Of a stretch of 64,000 nucleotides of DNA, positions 34,601 to 48,200 are shown in pieces (position 1 is the stretch's first letter; each line of letters begins with the position of its first letter). The notes under the pieces are model-generated. The model saw only the letters and a program-made list of their open reading frames with translations. It did not search any database and was not told the origin of the DNA. Both the position numbers and the translations under genes were made by a program. The stretch lies in the NCBI GenBank assembly GCA_023079485.1, contig CM041090.1, forward strand, positions 35,490,874 to 35,554,873, written 5' to 3'. Source of the DNA: Archilochus colubris (Eukaryota; Chordata; Aves; Apodiformes; Trochilidae).

Positions 34601-36444
34601 AGATGGAGGAGGGATGGAGAATGCCACTGCATCCCAGCCAGGCATGGGTGCCCTCCTGGAGGGCTTCCAGGGGTTTGTTTCCTTGTCTGAATGTGCCCAG
34701 GGTGGGAACCAGGGGGTCTGGTCCCCACAGCTGGGTTTCTCCCTTCTTACAGCACACCAAGAGATACCCCAGATACACCGAAAGACAGCAGAGAATAAAT
34801 TGTTGCAGTAGCAATGGTTTCAAATACCAGGATCCTGGGGGGAGCTTGTGCAGACTGTGCCACCACAGCTTTGCTGCCACCACCCAGGGCACAGCTCTGA
34901 GCACAGCTGATCTCACACAGACCCACATCGTGATGTCTGGGGTAGCGTTGAGGTTCAATTGGACATCACAGCTCCTCACGAATTCGGTATCCTCCAGATC
35001 AGGATGCTTGACTTCAGATGGTGAGGATCTTGTTTTCCAAGGTGCCAGACTCTGCTTGCTCTTGCTACAATGGGGGCAGGGCAGAGCAGAAGCATCAAAT
35101 TAGAGCCTCTGGTTTGGTTAGAGAATGGGGGAAGCAGCAGCAACAGCAGCATACCCGGAGGGGAGAAGTTATTGCCTTGCCTTTGAAAGGACAAGGACGG
35201 AGTTAGTGAAGGTATGAGGATTAAGAAAATGCTAATGGTGAGCATGCAAATAGGTGATCAGATTAGAGGGAGAGCTGCAGGCCCTTACATGTGGGGACAA
35301 GCAGAGTTATGGGGCAGCTACTGGCCACAGGGGCTCTGCATTCAGTGCTTTGGCTGCTCCAGCCTCTCCAAGAGTTGCTGCTGTGCCTTGTTTCGAGCTT
35401 GGCTATGGCAAGTTGGTATCTTGGTCTTGTTTCAGCTTGACCACTTACTGTGACCAGGCACATTTCACATTTCAAATTATTTTTCTACTGACTGTCGTAC
35501 GTGTGGGAATATAACCCAAAACATATCCTGGAGTGATTAGATGGAAGACTTTCAACAACTTTCTCAGTGTCAGTCATTTGGTGGGACTTGAAGATACAGA
35601 GATGATGAAAGGTGGTTTTCTGCCATTCAGTTCTTCAAGGAGTGTCAGGCTTAGGTGGGCTGGTATTTCCCCACTCACCTGATAGACCTGCCCATTCTAA
35701 ACATGCTCCTCCCCACTAGGCAGCATGATTTGAGGATGAATCAACATTAGAATTCAGGGGAAATTGAACCCAAACCAGACCTGAATGTTCAAATTTGTCC
35801 TGGTTCAAATACCTGGGAGATGACTGCTACGAATTAGACAGTTAAGTCCCTTTGTTTCCCATTTCTGACTTGTCCTCTTTTATTGCCTCACATTTCCAGC
35901 AACAAATGAGTCCAACTGCCAGTTCGAGGAATTATTCTTGTGGCAGAGCGTGCCTGATGGAAGAGACACCCATTGCTACCCGTTTCCATTAGCAGCCTGT
36001 CAATGGAAATTAAATTACATGAATAAGGCGCTATCGGTGCCAGCATCACTGCAGGAAAACATTAATTAATCCTCATTTACATTAGTCAGTGCTACCATCA
36101 AAAAGACTCTTCTGTTGCTACAAAGACATTTCCACAAATGATTGTTACTGTCTGATAAACAGATTCACAGAAGCCCACTGACTCACTTGTTGGGCACTCG
36201 CCATCGTGTTTGGGGTCTGAACGAAGCAAATGTTTTGTGGGATCCTATTCAAAGCCCAGGTTGAAAGTTGGGCCTCTGAGTCCTATTCAAAACAACCCAG
36301 GCACTGAAGAAGTGGGTCTCCAAGCTTTAGAGAAAATAAAGCCCCAGTTAATTTACAACAGTTAAAACAAATTTATTTTTCTAAGGAGCTTGCAATGTGC
36401 CATCGCTGTTATATCTGAACTTCAGTAAGGAGTAATGATTTAAT
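28621..36444. other. Intergenic, no gene seen; candidate regulatory blocks inside
   Basis: No exon or RNA gene is recognisable. Two blocks stand out as possible conserved elements (29090-29370 and 35880-36180) and are described in the findings. At 32.0-32.5 kb several frames stay open for 60-120 codons on both strands, but the peptides are unlike any family I know. An RFX-like CTCACCATAGCAAC lies at 32484-32497. Confidence 0.5.
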
Positions 36445-36785
36445 GAGGGGGAACCTTATTTCTCTCTACAGCTACCTGAGAGGAGGTTGTAGTGAGGTGG
36501 GTTGCTTCTCCCTGGTAACATGTGATAGGAAAAGAGGAAATGGCCTCAAGTGTGCCAGAGAAGGTTTAGACTGGATATTAGGAAAAAAATCATTACTGAA
36601 AGGGTTGTCAGGCACTGGAACAGGCTGCCCTGGGAAGTAGTAGAGTTTCCATCCCTGGTAGCATGTAAAAGCTGTGTAGCTGTGGTGCTCAGGGACATGG
36701 TTTAGTGGTGGTCTTGGCAGTGCTGGGTTAATGGCTGGACTTGATGATCTTAAAGGGGTTTTCCAAACAGAACAGTTCTATGCTT
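36445..36785 (+). repeat. CR1 LINE 3' end copy
   Basis: The copy runs from CTCTCTACAGCTACCTGAGA, GGAGGTTGTAGTGAGGTGGG and GGAAATGGCCTCAAGT through GGATATTAGGAAAAAAAT, GGAACAGGCTGCCC and GTGGTGGTCTTGGCAGTG to GGACTTGATGATCTTAAAGG and CAGTTCTATGC. This order matches the 3' end of avian CR1 of the chicken CR1-X/Y type. It is 5'-truncated as usual, with point changes and no intact ORF. Confidence 0.93.
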
Positions 36786-38744
36786 TTGTCTTTCAGAGGG
36801 TGCTATACAACAGGAGGAAAACAGGGGGGATTGATCCTTCCTTCTGGCTTGAGAAGGAAGGATTAAGAGATGAACTCTTTCCTGAGTGAGCACTTAAGTA
36901 AGACATGCACTATTTAAATCACAGGATGTCTTTACTTTGGGAATTTTGAGCTCTGCTGAAATCCAGATTTGCAAATAGATTCTGTCTTCACCACAGACTG
37001 AATAAAGGTCCTACACTAAAACACTGCTGCCCTTCAAGGGACTCACTCCAAGCCCCATCTCTGCATCCTGGCTGACCTCAGGGGACTGGTACCCAGCTGC
37101 CTGACCTCCCTCCAGGAAAAAGACAGCAAGGGGCTGTGCTACTGCATCAGGACAGCTGCCTGTTGCCTCCAATTTTGGGGAAATAAAATATGGTGCATGG
37201 CCAGATCAACAGCTGGACCTCACCTGGTGCAGTAGAAGTGTCAACAGTGTCACTCTAAAGAATCCTCATAATCCCAGGGGCTTTCCTGTTGCTCCTGCCT
37301 TTACACCACTGCATCCATCTGTTGAGCTGGCACAATTGAATTCACCACCAACAACATGGATGTGGATCTGCAGCTGCTGCCAGAAGTCCTCAGTTTCCCT
37401 CCAGAGCACTGACCTCCTGGAAAGGGAGGGTCTGCAAACTGGAATGGGTCAGAAAGTGGTTTGGAGAGATCATGGATGTTGAGAGAGCTCTGTGACCTGA
37501 GCATCAGTCCTTGGTTCCCAGACAGGGCAAGCTGTTCCTCTGGGACCTGTGCATGTATCAGCTGAGCTACAACCCAGGCAGGGCTGGGCACTGCAGGTGT
37601 CAGAAATAAAAGCAGAAGTCTCTGTAGCAAAAAAACCTCAGAGGGATTAAAAAGGAGAAGTGAGGAAAAAGCAAAAAAACCACCAGAATGTCTCTAAATC
37701 GTGGAAATTACTTTCCAAGTAAGTTGCATTGCATGTCTGGCTTTGCTGGACCTTGAGGTGACTGTCTGCACCAGCACTGCAAACATTTTATTCTTCTGCT
37801 TTGCTGCAGGAGACAAATTGGTCTAATGGGAGTTAGGGATGGGTGGAAATGGAAATTGTGATCCCCAGCAGCTTTTGCCAAGAGATAAGAAATACCATTA
37901 GCAGTTCTTCTCTATGGCAGACTGTTGGGTCACGGGTGCTGCTCCTCCTCCCCAAGCCTTCAGGAGAACACTGTCCAGCCCCACCACTGCCAGGGAGATG
38001 TTTGGAGACACAGAGCTGTGAAGTCTTATCTCTGCTGCAGACCTGTGTCCTTGTGCTTAGGGTCTTTCTTTTACCCACTTGGAAAAATGCTACTGGTATG
38101 GGTCCACACAGGGAAAATGGTTATTTTGAGCCAGTAATAGGGAAAAGAGAAGTAACAGAAAAATCAATCTAAAATCTTTGGATTTTGTTAGGTTTTGTAA
38201 TCCTATTCAGTGCTTTGGCTGTATAGTGTCTGGCACAAACTGCTAGTTACAGGAATAAGTCTCTAAATCAACTGTGTCCTTCCACTTCTTTCCTTTCTTT
38301 CACAAGGCATGTGTTCAGCTGCCAAATGAATATATGGGGGATGTAGTAAGCAATAAACAGCAGAGTTCAGATAAAAAAGCTTAGCTGGGATAAAGATAAG
38401 ACAGTATCCACACAATCAGTACATGCACGGGCAAAACCGAGAGCAGGAAATGTGGGATGCACCTCACGAACACTGAGCACAAAAGCAAAATATACCCCAT
38501 AACTCTCCTGACATTCAGAGTGAGGAAGTGGGTATGTAAACAGCAACTATTTATTGGTCCTGCCTCAGCACAAACTGTCCTGGGAGTTCAGGGATGGGCA
38601 GTGGTTTCCACCCTGGGATGGAGATGCTGCAATGGGGCTTTGAAACTCTGCTGGTCCATGTAGGGGCTGCTTTCAGCAGTGCCCAGGCCAGTCCTGATGG
38701 GTGTAGGTGTACAGATCATCGGCCTCCTGCTCCTCTTACCTCCT
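36786..38744. other. Intergenic between two CR1 copies, nothing recognised
   Basis: Non-coding sequence of average composition. The longest open frames, about 110 codons on each strand near 37.3-38.2 kb, lack domains and splice context. Confidence 0.55.
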
Positions 38745-39270
38745 AGGTGAGGTCCCACCTGGACAACTGTGCCCAGTTCTGGGGCCCCCAGCACAAGAGG
38801 GACATAGACCTGTTGGAGCCAGTCCAGAAGAGGGCTGTGAAGATGATCAAAGGGCTAGAGGACCTCTCTGTGAAGGCAGCCTAAGAGTGTTGGGGTTGTT
38901 CAGCCTGGAGAAGAGAAGGCTCCAGGGAGACCTTATAAAGGCCTTCCAGTACCTGAAGGGCATACAGGAAATCTGGGGACGGAATTTTTACTTACCCCTA
39001 GCAATAGGACAACTGGTGACAGTTTTAATCTGAAAGAGAGTTGATTTAGATTAGATATGTGGAAGAAATTCTTTAGTGTGAGGGTGGTGAGACACTGGAA
39101 CAGATTGCACAGAGAAGCTGTTGATGTTCCGTCCCTGGAAGGGTTCAAGGCCACGTTGGATGGGACTTGAAGCAACATGGTCTAATGGAAGGTGTCCCTT
39201 CCCTTGCAAGAGTCTGGAACGAGATAATTTTTAAGGTCCCTTCCAATCCAAACCATTCTATAATTCCATC
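38745..39270 (+). repeat. CR1 LINE 3' end copy (about 530 bp)
   Basis: This is the best-preserved CR1 of the window. It starts with AGGTGAGGTCCCACCTGG and continues through TGTGCCCAGTTCTGGGGCCC, GTTGGGGTTGTTCAGCCTGG, AGAAGAGAAGGCTCCAGGGA and CCTTCCAGTACCTGAAGGGC. It then passes the GTGAGGGTGGTGAGACACTG section and GGTCCCTTCCAATCCAAACC, ending at CATTCTATAATTCCATC. It is a 5'-truncated copy of the C/F-like avian class; its short open frames are remnants. Confidence 0.96.
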
Positions 39271-42200
39271 TTTCTCTGCACCTAGCAATCTATAGGGAGA
39301 GAAGCATTAAAGTGCAAGTTCCCCCAAAGCTGACACTTGAAAAGATGTCCACAGGAGGTAATGGTGAGCAGTCCTCAGTGAAAGTGGTAGCTAAATCTGG
39401 TTCACAGTGATCATTTGAAATGTGTTACCCAGTCATCTGCTGCCTTGTACTGCGTGCCAACACTAATATAATGAACTGCTGATCGTTCACTTAATAGCTA
39501 CACTGTGGCTGAAAAGCCTGGGACTCCTACCTCATGTAAATTTGCCTAGATTTCATACGCCTACTGCTGACCTCCAATCCCTTTTAAAATGGTTTAGTTC
39601 CTCTGAAGAGAATGCATTTATTCTAATTTTTTTCAGTGAGGTAAATGAAATGGGAGTCAGGTCCCTAATGTTATGTTAAACTGCATTGAATTACACATGG
39701 CAGAAAATCTCAGCTCAAGAAATGATTCTTAAATGCTTATCTCTAGGTTCCCTTGCATGAGCTGTTTTTTTGTGGTTGTTTTGGTTTTTTTTTCCTCCCA
39801 GTAAGTTTTTACCCACATTTCCAGACTGTGAAATTTTCTGCTTCCAAACCGGAGGTGAGGATGCCAGAGCTGTTACTTTATGGAAGTCTCACTGAAAGTA
39901 AAATTAGGAGTAATCAGATAAAAATAATGTGGCACCATGAAAGTCTGATAGTGCTGAAAACAGAGAAAAAATGGTGGGTATTCTTACCTCATGGGTTTTA
40001 AAAAGCAGTGATTTAAAGAAGCCAAGTGCTGTGTGTGCTAAGACATCAAGGCCAAAGATCATCTTCAAAATGCTCATCATCTTAGAAAATGTCCATTTGA
40101 TTGTAAACAATCTCCTTAACTGGTTTCAGTCAAGACCCTGTGCCACCTGACCAAAGCTTTATTTATCATGTAGCTGGGATACCTCCCACATGGCCAGTAT
40201 CTCTGTACCGTGGTAGACAAGCTGGTGTCCATGACCCCTGTGGTCCCTGGTTTGTCCCACAGCCTGAGACTAAGACAAGTAGGAAGTGAGGGTTGAACCT
40301 TGCCTAGTGTCAGAGACAGAGATGCTTTTCTTTTCCTTTGGTCCAAGACATGAGGTGAATTCAGCCAAATAGAAGCTCAGTTGGCTGTAAGACAAGGTGG
40401 GAGAGTCTTCCCACGCTGAGGGTCACCTCCCTCCAGCCATTCAGTCTGGTGCTGCAGGGGGTCTGGGGCTCACTGGGAGCACATAAGGCTTTGAAGGGCT
40501 TCTTCAGTGTCTGCAGAAGAAAGCAGGTGCTGAGCTAGATGAAGAAAAGGAGATGGTTTGAGGAGGGTGTTTGAACACCAAGCTGGAAAAACCATTTCTT
40601 CCTCTGCACTTCCCATCTTGCAAGGTGCTCAAACTGTGTGGCAAATTACTCAGATGCTATTTTTTAAAGTGTTCTTCATTTTCCATGTGCCCAGCATGAG
40701 ACACTCATTTCTTTCACTGTGATGCATTGCCACCATGCTCTACAGCACATGGGTGCCTTCCAGGTAACGTGGAGAGCTCAGCTGAAGTCAGTGGACATTG
40801 CATTATTTGCTCTCTTTTCTTTCCTGTCTCTTCGTGGATCTGTTCAGCATGTTGAGGGAGTAGAGGGGGGAGGTGGGAGGTATCCTCTGACTTGGCTGTG
40901 CTTCAGTAGGGATGTAAGGATACAAGCTCTGGCTAAATACTTGGCTTCATATTTCCAAGTGTCTGAATGCTCACAGCCAGTGTAGAGTCTTGATGCCCAA
41001 ACCACAAAGTGTGCTTGATGCTATAAAGTACGGAGCATTCAGAAAAATCTCAAGCAGATCACTGCGAGTAATTGGGAAGGTGGCAATTTTGACCTTAATT
41101 TTCTTGTTTTTCCTTTTCCATCTTTCAAAGACAGGTAATGCTACCAGGTCACTCAGAGAGTCATGCTGGTGGACACCTTAATGCTGGACAGCTGCTCAGC
41201 TGCTGCTAAGAGCAATTGTTAGCAATGGGAGAAGAAAACTGAGGTGACTCAATTAAAGACATCCTTAACCCTGCTGTCTTACCTGAACAGTTCTTTGTTT
41301 TCAAGTGCCATTTGTAGTTTCTGTCATCTGAAATTATCTTGAAAGGTTTTCTACCTTTAACATGAGTTATATGTCAAATGTGACACAGCAACATGGTGGG
41401 GTGAAAAGCTACTATGGAAAGGAGATAGAGAATTGCTGGGATGGTGAGATATTGAGCACATTTGGCTACACATACTTCTTGTAATCCTTGGAGGCCTAAC
41501 TGCAGCTCAGCACCCCATTTTGCAAAGTTCTTGTTGGCCCTCCTCCTTTGTTGTACATTTGCTTTGAGATAACAGGTAATTGCATAGGAAATAAAAGTTG
41601 GGCAAGAGACCAGGACGAGCTTTCACTCTCAAAGGCTACCCAGAAAAAGCTTCTATGGATAAGTACATGCCAGACATCCCATCAGGATTGTGTTTAATCA
41701 GTCAACAGTGATGACCCCCCTAAAAACTGCCATTTGCCTTAGATAAGACATATCTATCTGATAACCTCAGTTATTTGCCTTGTTCAAGATATTTCCCATA
41801 AGGAGCACAATGAGCTAGATGCTATTTGTTCAAGCAAAGGCCAGCACTGTGCCTCTCATGCTCGCAGGAGCTCTGGGGTAGCCAGTGGTCACCCTGATGT
41901 CCTTTTTCAAAGGACTTTTGCCCCAGAGCTCTGGTAAGCTACCCCAGTCCCCTGCCCAGGGGCAGCCCTGCCAACCTGGGGCAGCAAGCATGGCTCCTTG
42001 TGACTCTTCCTACCCACCATGTCTCACCCAGTAATCTGCCACAGCCCAGGTTGCCATGGAAAGACTGAGAAAAGCTTCTGATATATTTTCATTCAGTTTT
42101 TCGAGTGCCTTTTTTCATTTTTCAATGAAGGTTTTCAGGTGCTTTGGTCAGGAGAAGGTGGTGAGCAGGGAAGGGTAGTGGATGAGGATGTGACTGGGTC

Positions 42201-45200
42201 CATCATTTGGGGGACATAGAAGGGGGCTAGAGCTCTCATGGCTGGGAAGGACAAGATTTGATCCACAGCCTGTGTCTTTCTTACCTGGTAAAGCAAGAGG
42301 CTGAACAGAAGAGACATTTCTAAGCAAGCCAAGAAATGGAGAAAATGCTACAGAAGGAAAATGGGAGAGGAAATCTGTTAAAAGCAAGGCAAGGTTTCAC
42401 CCTCAAGAAAATTTCTGTGAAAGAATCAGCTGAGATTTTAACATTTTCACTGCTGTTTATAAAAATATATATGTATGAGTGTGTGTCTGTGTCAAATCCT
42501 CCAGCCAGGCATGATATGCTGACCACTCAATTGAACCTGTGAGGAACATTAGACAGACCTACAGACCCAGGAATGACAAGGATTTTACAAGGGGCATATA
42601 CACACACAGGACCCTGAAGCCTAATAAGGAAACTCTTTACCATTTGTTTAAAGACTACATAATTTATGTTTTTCATCATCTCACAGAGGAGAGAAGGTTG
42701 TTTACTTTGATTTGTTGATGCAGAAGTTTTAAACATACTGAATGGTATGTGGAGTCTATCTGGAAAAAAACACACCTTATTGATTGTGGTGTAACCGGTC
42801 CAAAAGCCATGGCAGATAAAGAAAACTGTTTATAGGACAGAGTGTAGTGTACCAGTTTCACTGGTGTTATGCACCTCCACCCTTCATGCAATGTTTGTGC
42901 TCAAAGACACATTGCAGGAAGAGTTACAGGATACTCAAAGTGAAAGGTTAAAAATGCCAGATTTGAGGTGTGCCTTGGGGAAAGAAGGAGGGGAAGATAC
43001 CTCTGGAGTCATCCCAGGCTGCACAGCTCCCAGGAGCTGTGGGTTGAGGTTTGAGCTCTCAGGGTCAGGTAGCTGGGAAAGCAGAGGAGCAGTAAGGTGA
43101 CTCCACAGAAAATCTGCAGTGATAAATTGTTTGCTCTTAATATAAGCAGGTTCATAAACCAATCTGATCCCTGAAGCTTGAGAGAGACCAGATACCAGAA
43201 AGCACATTTTCAGCTCCAGAGCTGGCAGAAATCATACCTGAGATCCTTACCCAGGTATAGTGTTACATTGTACTTTGAACAAGTTTGGTTACTCACGATG
43301 TCCTCACTGGGTTACCCAGCACTGCCTCAGATGGTGAGGCTCTCAGACCTAAAGTCAGCTTTGATTTCACCACCACAGGCTGAGTGCTCTGGGTGTGCAC
43401 AGCCTGTCTGTTGGCACTTGGGGAGAGCTCCATGCTGGGCTGCCAAGCCAAGTACCCTCAGCTGTGAGGCTGAGCATGGTCCACCACCATTACCTGCAGC
43501 AGGGTGGGTACCCTGTACAATCCACCAGGATGCAGCTCTCCCTCCCACTTCTTTGGGAGAGCCCACTCAAAACATCTTCTTTTGTTCACAGAGCGGGTGG
43601 AGCAGTGATGCTCACCCCAGCTCAGATGTGGGTACCAAGCTGAAGCTGGGGTGACCCCATGATTTCCCTCTGTGCACACCTCATCACCCCACCTACCCCT
43701 TAGTCCCTACAGCAAGGAGTTTAAAGCCCCTCTTTTTGCTCTGGGATTCTCTCATCTTCTCTTGTTTTCATTATCAGCACACAAGTGCACTGATGACTGC
43801 AAGTGGGGACCTTCAATACTTCAAACTTTTTACAAGAAAAGAGTGCACTTTGCCTAATATGGGCTGCTCCCTGGGCTCTTTGCTTACATCTATAATTTTA
43901 AACAGAAGGAGTGGGTTGGTTTTGCTGGTAGCTTTAATTTCCTCCTTGCTCTCATTTGTTTTACTGTAAGGAAAATGTGGCCATGCAGTCTTACTCCTTT
44001 GTGCAAAGGGTTTGTGCTCAAGGATGAGAGCTAATAATTTAAGATTAAGAGCACATTTTCATAGACCTGAGATAAGGATGGTAGATATTTACTGAAAAAA
44101 CCACATTCTGCTCCAGTTCCTGAGACAGATTGAAGTAGGTGGGCCAAGCAAAAAAAAAGAGCTAATTCAGACTTCTAGCTTTGTTTATAGAAACTGTTTT
44201 TTCCATCGTGAATGCTCTTAACATAAATACTTGGGGGTGGTTTTTTTGTTTAGGTTTTTTTTTTGTAATGCATATCTTTATGTTTACATCCTAATATAGC
44301 TGGCCATTTATTGGCAATATCACTTATTAAAACTTCTTAAATTGTGACAAACATTCATTGAGGTATTTTTTCAAGACAGAAAAATAATTTTGTCATGCAG
44401 GGACTCTTCCCTGTCCTGCAGCTTGACTTTTTATTAGAAGTCATCAAATCAAGATATTATGCAACAAAGTGGCTAATGGCTGGAGTACACAAGAAAAATA
44501 ATCTTCTTATCTGTTCCTTCCCTCTTCTGAAATATTTTTTGACAAAATGAAGTTTTAGCTGCATAGAAGTATTTTGGATTTCCTCAGGAAAAATCTGTAA
44601 TTCTTTTATGGAACAGAGACAGGCTATTAATACAAGGTAGTTTCAACCTCTGAATTCTTTCAGATGATTCAGTCTGAATTTTCTTTTGTTCATGTAATAA
44701 TCTGTATTCCCCTGCTTGGGAGGTGAATTTACTTAACCCTCAGTGTCCATTTTGCACTGAAGACCTAATCAGTCTGAACAGCATAAACAGGCAAAAGCTT
44801 TTCAGCATCTCACCCCTCTGTTCCCTTGGTTTGCATGGCAGTGATAGCCAGATTGTCATTATAAATCCATACATCAGCTGCTGTTGTAATAAACAGCAAC
44901 AGCTAAAGGAGCATCAGGCAGTGCAAGGGAGGGGAGACCATCACCACATCATCTCTTTTGGAGACTCTCCAGGTCTGAAGGTGATGCCTGCATGGCTCAG
45001 GAGGTGGACCAGGTACCAGTGTGGTCCAGGGTACTGTGACACCTCACTGGATGCAGCAGGCCAGGCCAGTGACCCATCTCCAAGCCCAGTAGCTCCAGCC
45101 GTGCTGACTTTCAGCCATACCAGCCCTTCCCACCAGTTCCTGCCCTTCTCTGTCTTCTTGACCATGTTTGGGGGAGGGTACTATAGTCTGGTGAAGACAG

Positions 45201-48200
45201 CAGCATAGATCAGATTTGGCTGTGGAGAAAATACGGTCTCTTTTATTTTTTCTCCTTCCCTGTGGTATTTTCCTGCTGGATCAGTCTCCTGGGCTGCCTC
45301 ATGGAGATGCCACACAGGCAGGTACGTGACGGAAGGGTTTTGGGATGCAGGAATGCCAAGAGCCAGCCCTGCTCTTGAGCAAGACCCCTCACCTCTGCCT
45401 CTGGGCCCAGGTGGCCAAAGCAGCTTCTGGTGAAACAGAGCTCAGCTGCCTCCAACAGGCTCTTGATTAAGCCATTATGCTTGTGACTAATTTCTTAAAT
45501 ATCTGCTTTCCTTCTTATGTTCTCTTGAGAGCCTCCTGCTCTGTGGTTGACTCACAGGAGAGCAGGTGCTGCTTGGCAGGGACAGTGTGTGCTGGTGTCC
45601 CCTCCCCTGCCTCCCTACAGACTCCCAACTCTGCTCCCCACCACCCCCCAACTCCCCAGGATCAGGCACAGATTCTGCCCAGACCTGTCCTGCCATTGGT
45701 GAGGTTTAGAGAAATGATGTTTTGAAGTAGCTGTGAACATCATACAAAACCCCATCTAGGTGTAAAAAAAAGAAGCTGTTTTACTGTTTGCTTTAGCCTT
45801 AATGAGGAAGAAAGGGTTTTCCAGAGCACAAGGCAAGTCTGGCACCAGAAAGTAGAGTGTTTTCCACCCAGAAAGCCTCATCATTTCTCTTATGAATTCA
45901 TATTTCTAAAGAAATCACCATTTTCAGTGCTCAGCGCCACATGAAGCAGGCTATGGGATCCTGTCTGGGAAATCAAGGTAGGCCTGTGGACAAGTTGCTC
46001 AGCTGTGTGGTATGAATGAGAACTGGATTGAACTGCAGCTGTTACACCACTGACAAATGAACCTGTCCCCCTAACCCAGTTGGTCTTTCTTAAGTGAATG
46101 ACAGGAGGGGCCAAATCACACCATGCTGTAAGTTTTCATCAGAGCACTTGGTTGAAAATTGCAAGTTTTGCATTGCAGGAGAGTAAAGCAATTTGGCAGC
46201 CTCATCCCTGTATGTACAGCTCACACCAGGCACTGAGGCAAGGCATGGACACCAGAGATGGACCTTGCTTTGCATTTAGGAGAGGAGAAAGGCAAGGGAA
46301 GGGGTTGTGTTTCATAGAATCGTAGAAGACGCATAGTGTTTCCTGGGTCAGGCATGGTCTAGGGGATTCTGACTGCAATGTGGCATCAGGGTGTATCCTC
46401 TGCCTTCTAGCAAATCCCTGCTGTGATTAATGCATAATTTGGGGTGCTGTGGGAGAGGAGCAAGTTCTTGTATGTCACACACCCTCTTTGTTGTTCCCTT
46501 GCTGACTCAGAGATGAAATCCCACTGCAAGCAGCTCCATCCATTCAGAAAAGACAAAGGGTGTTCAGGCAGTGAATGCTCCACAAATGGATTCCTGATTA
46601 CTCTCCATGGATGCTGGGTTTGGCCCACAGGAACAGAAATGGCACAACCCAACTATTTTGCTTCTGAGCAAACTCAACAGCTGCTTCTGAGCTCCTGTGA
46701 GTGATTTTCCAGCCTTGCTCTGCCCTCTCCACTTCCCAAGGCCTTGCATGGCATCAGCCAGGACCATGCAAACCAGCCAGCCCTGCAGCAGTGAAAAACA
46801 TCACCTCAGAGAGCTCTCCAGTTGGTGGAGAAAGGGCAGCAGTCACCTGTCTGAAGGACCTCACACCATGTTATTAATGTCTGGTGGTAAAGCAAACATC
46901 CCTGGGAAAGGCTTTCCTCCCCAGCTCAGGGCCAGGGCTGCACTCTGTATTAGGGCTCTGCTGAGCCAGCTGGTGCCTCTATACAACTTCCAAACCTTTT
47001 TCCTTGCTAGTCCTTAGCTTGGGAGAGCAGACACAGCCCCACTGATCTCAGTCCTGCTTTTCCTTCCATATTAGGCAGACCCCTAAGTGTCATGCCCTTC
47101 GCTGAGCTAACATGATCTCCAGATAGCAGCAGATGGCACTCGACGGCTTGTGTTGTGTCCACGACTCCTCACGCAGGTTTCACCCTTCTTGGGCCTTCAG
47201 TTCCTTCCTCCCATCATTGTCCCCCATCACATCATCTCTTGGGGGTGCAGCTGCTGGACTACACTCTTTCTTCTGCTCAAAGATATCCAGCTGCTGCCTG
47301 TGGATGTACTCCTGATGAGCAGGTACCACTTGGATAAAGGCTACTGATGCTGTGGAGAAATGTTCCCCAGAGAGGTGGCAGAGATGCCTCTTTACCTTGG
47401 CCAGTGGTTTCCCTTTGACCAAACCATAAGAAAGACACCAGAATGACTAAAAGTTGACATATACCCTTTGGTCACCTTGGCCCATGCTGACACCTCCTCA
47501 TCCCCTCCCTCAGAGCCAGGCTGCAATGAGCAAGGCCACCCAGTGGGTCAGCCCTCACTGTCCCACCTGATGCTCCTGTTGCTAAACATAGCAAGGACGA
47601 GTGGTACCAGCACACACGGACAATTGTCACACAGCAGATTTTTACTGTAAATGTCTCATGCTGATTTCCCACAGTAGTTATTGGAAAGATGGAGCGTAAA
47701 CAGGAGAAAAGCCTTGGAGATGCCTTAAAGATGCTTGTCTGTAACAAGTGAAGCTTGTAAAGAACTCACCCTGGAAACAGTTGGATTTTGAGCCTTTGCA
47801 AATTTTTGAAATATCTATGCCACTTATTTATCTGACCTTGTGACTTCAGCACTGAGTGTGTTCTGCAGTCTGTAACCATGGAGCAAGAGGGTTTTGCTTC
47901 TGCCTGGCAAAAGCAATGGGCTTGCCATTGGGTTTGTGTGATTGATGTCACAATCGAACATTGAGGGTGCACATGAAGGCATTGCTCATGCAATCCCCCT
48001 TGAATCGATCCAGGTCATGACTTGTGAATTTATTTTTGGGTGGGCAGATAGATAAAACCTGCTGCTTTAATGCACAGAGAACTGACTTAATCCTGGCTAT
48101 GGAGAAAAAAAAAAGCTTGATTTCACATGGCTGATTTCCACAAATGAATCCATAATTTTGGCACTCGGTATTAACCAGAAGATGGGAGCCATGGGTTTGC

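Noticed and set aside
46311..46330. TTCATAGAATCGTAGAAGAC, resembling the reverse-complement tip of CR1
   Set aside because: Only about 20 bp match and the expected continuation (GGTTTGGGTTGGAAGG) is absent, so it could be chance.
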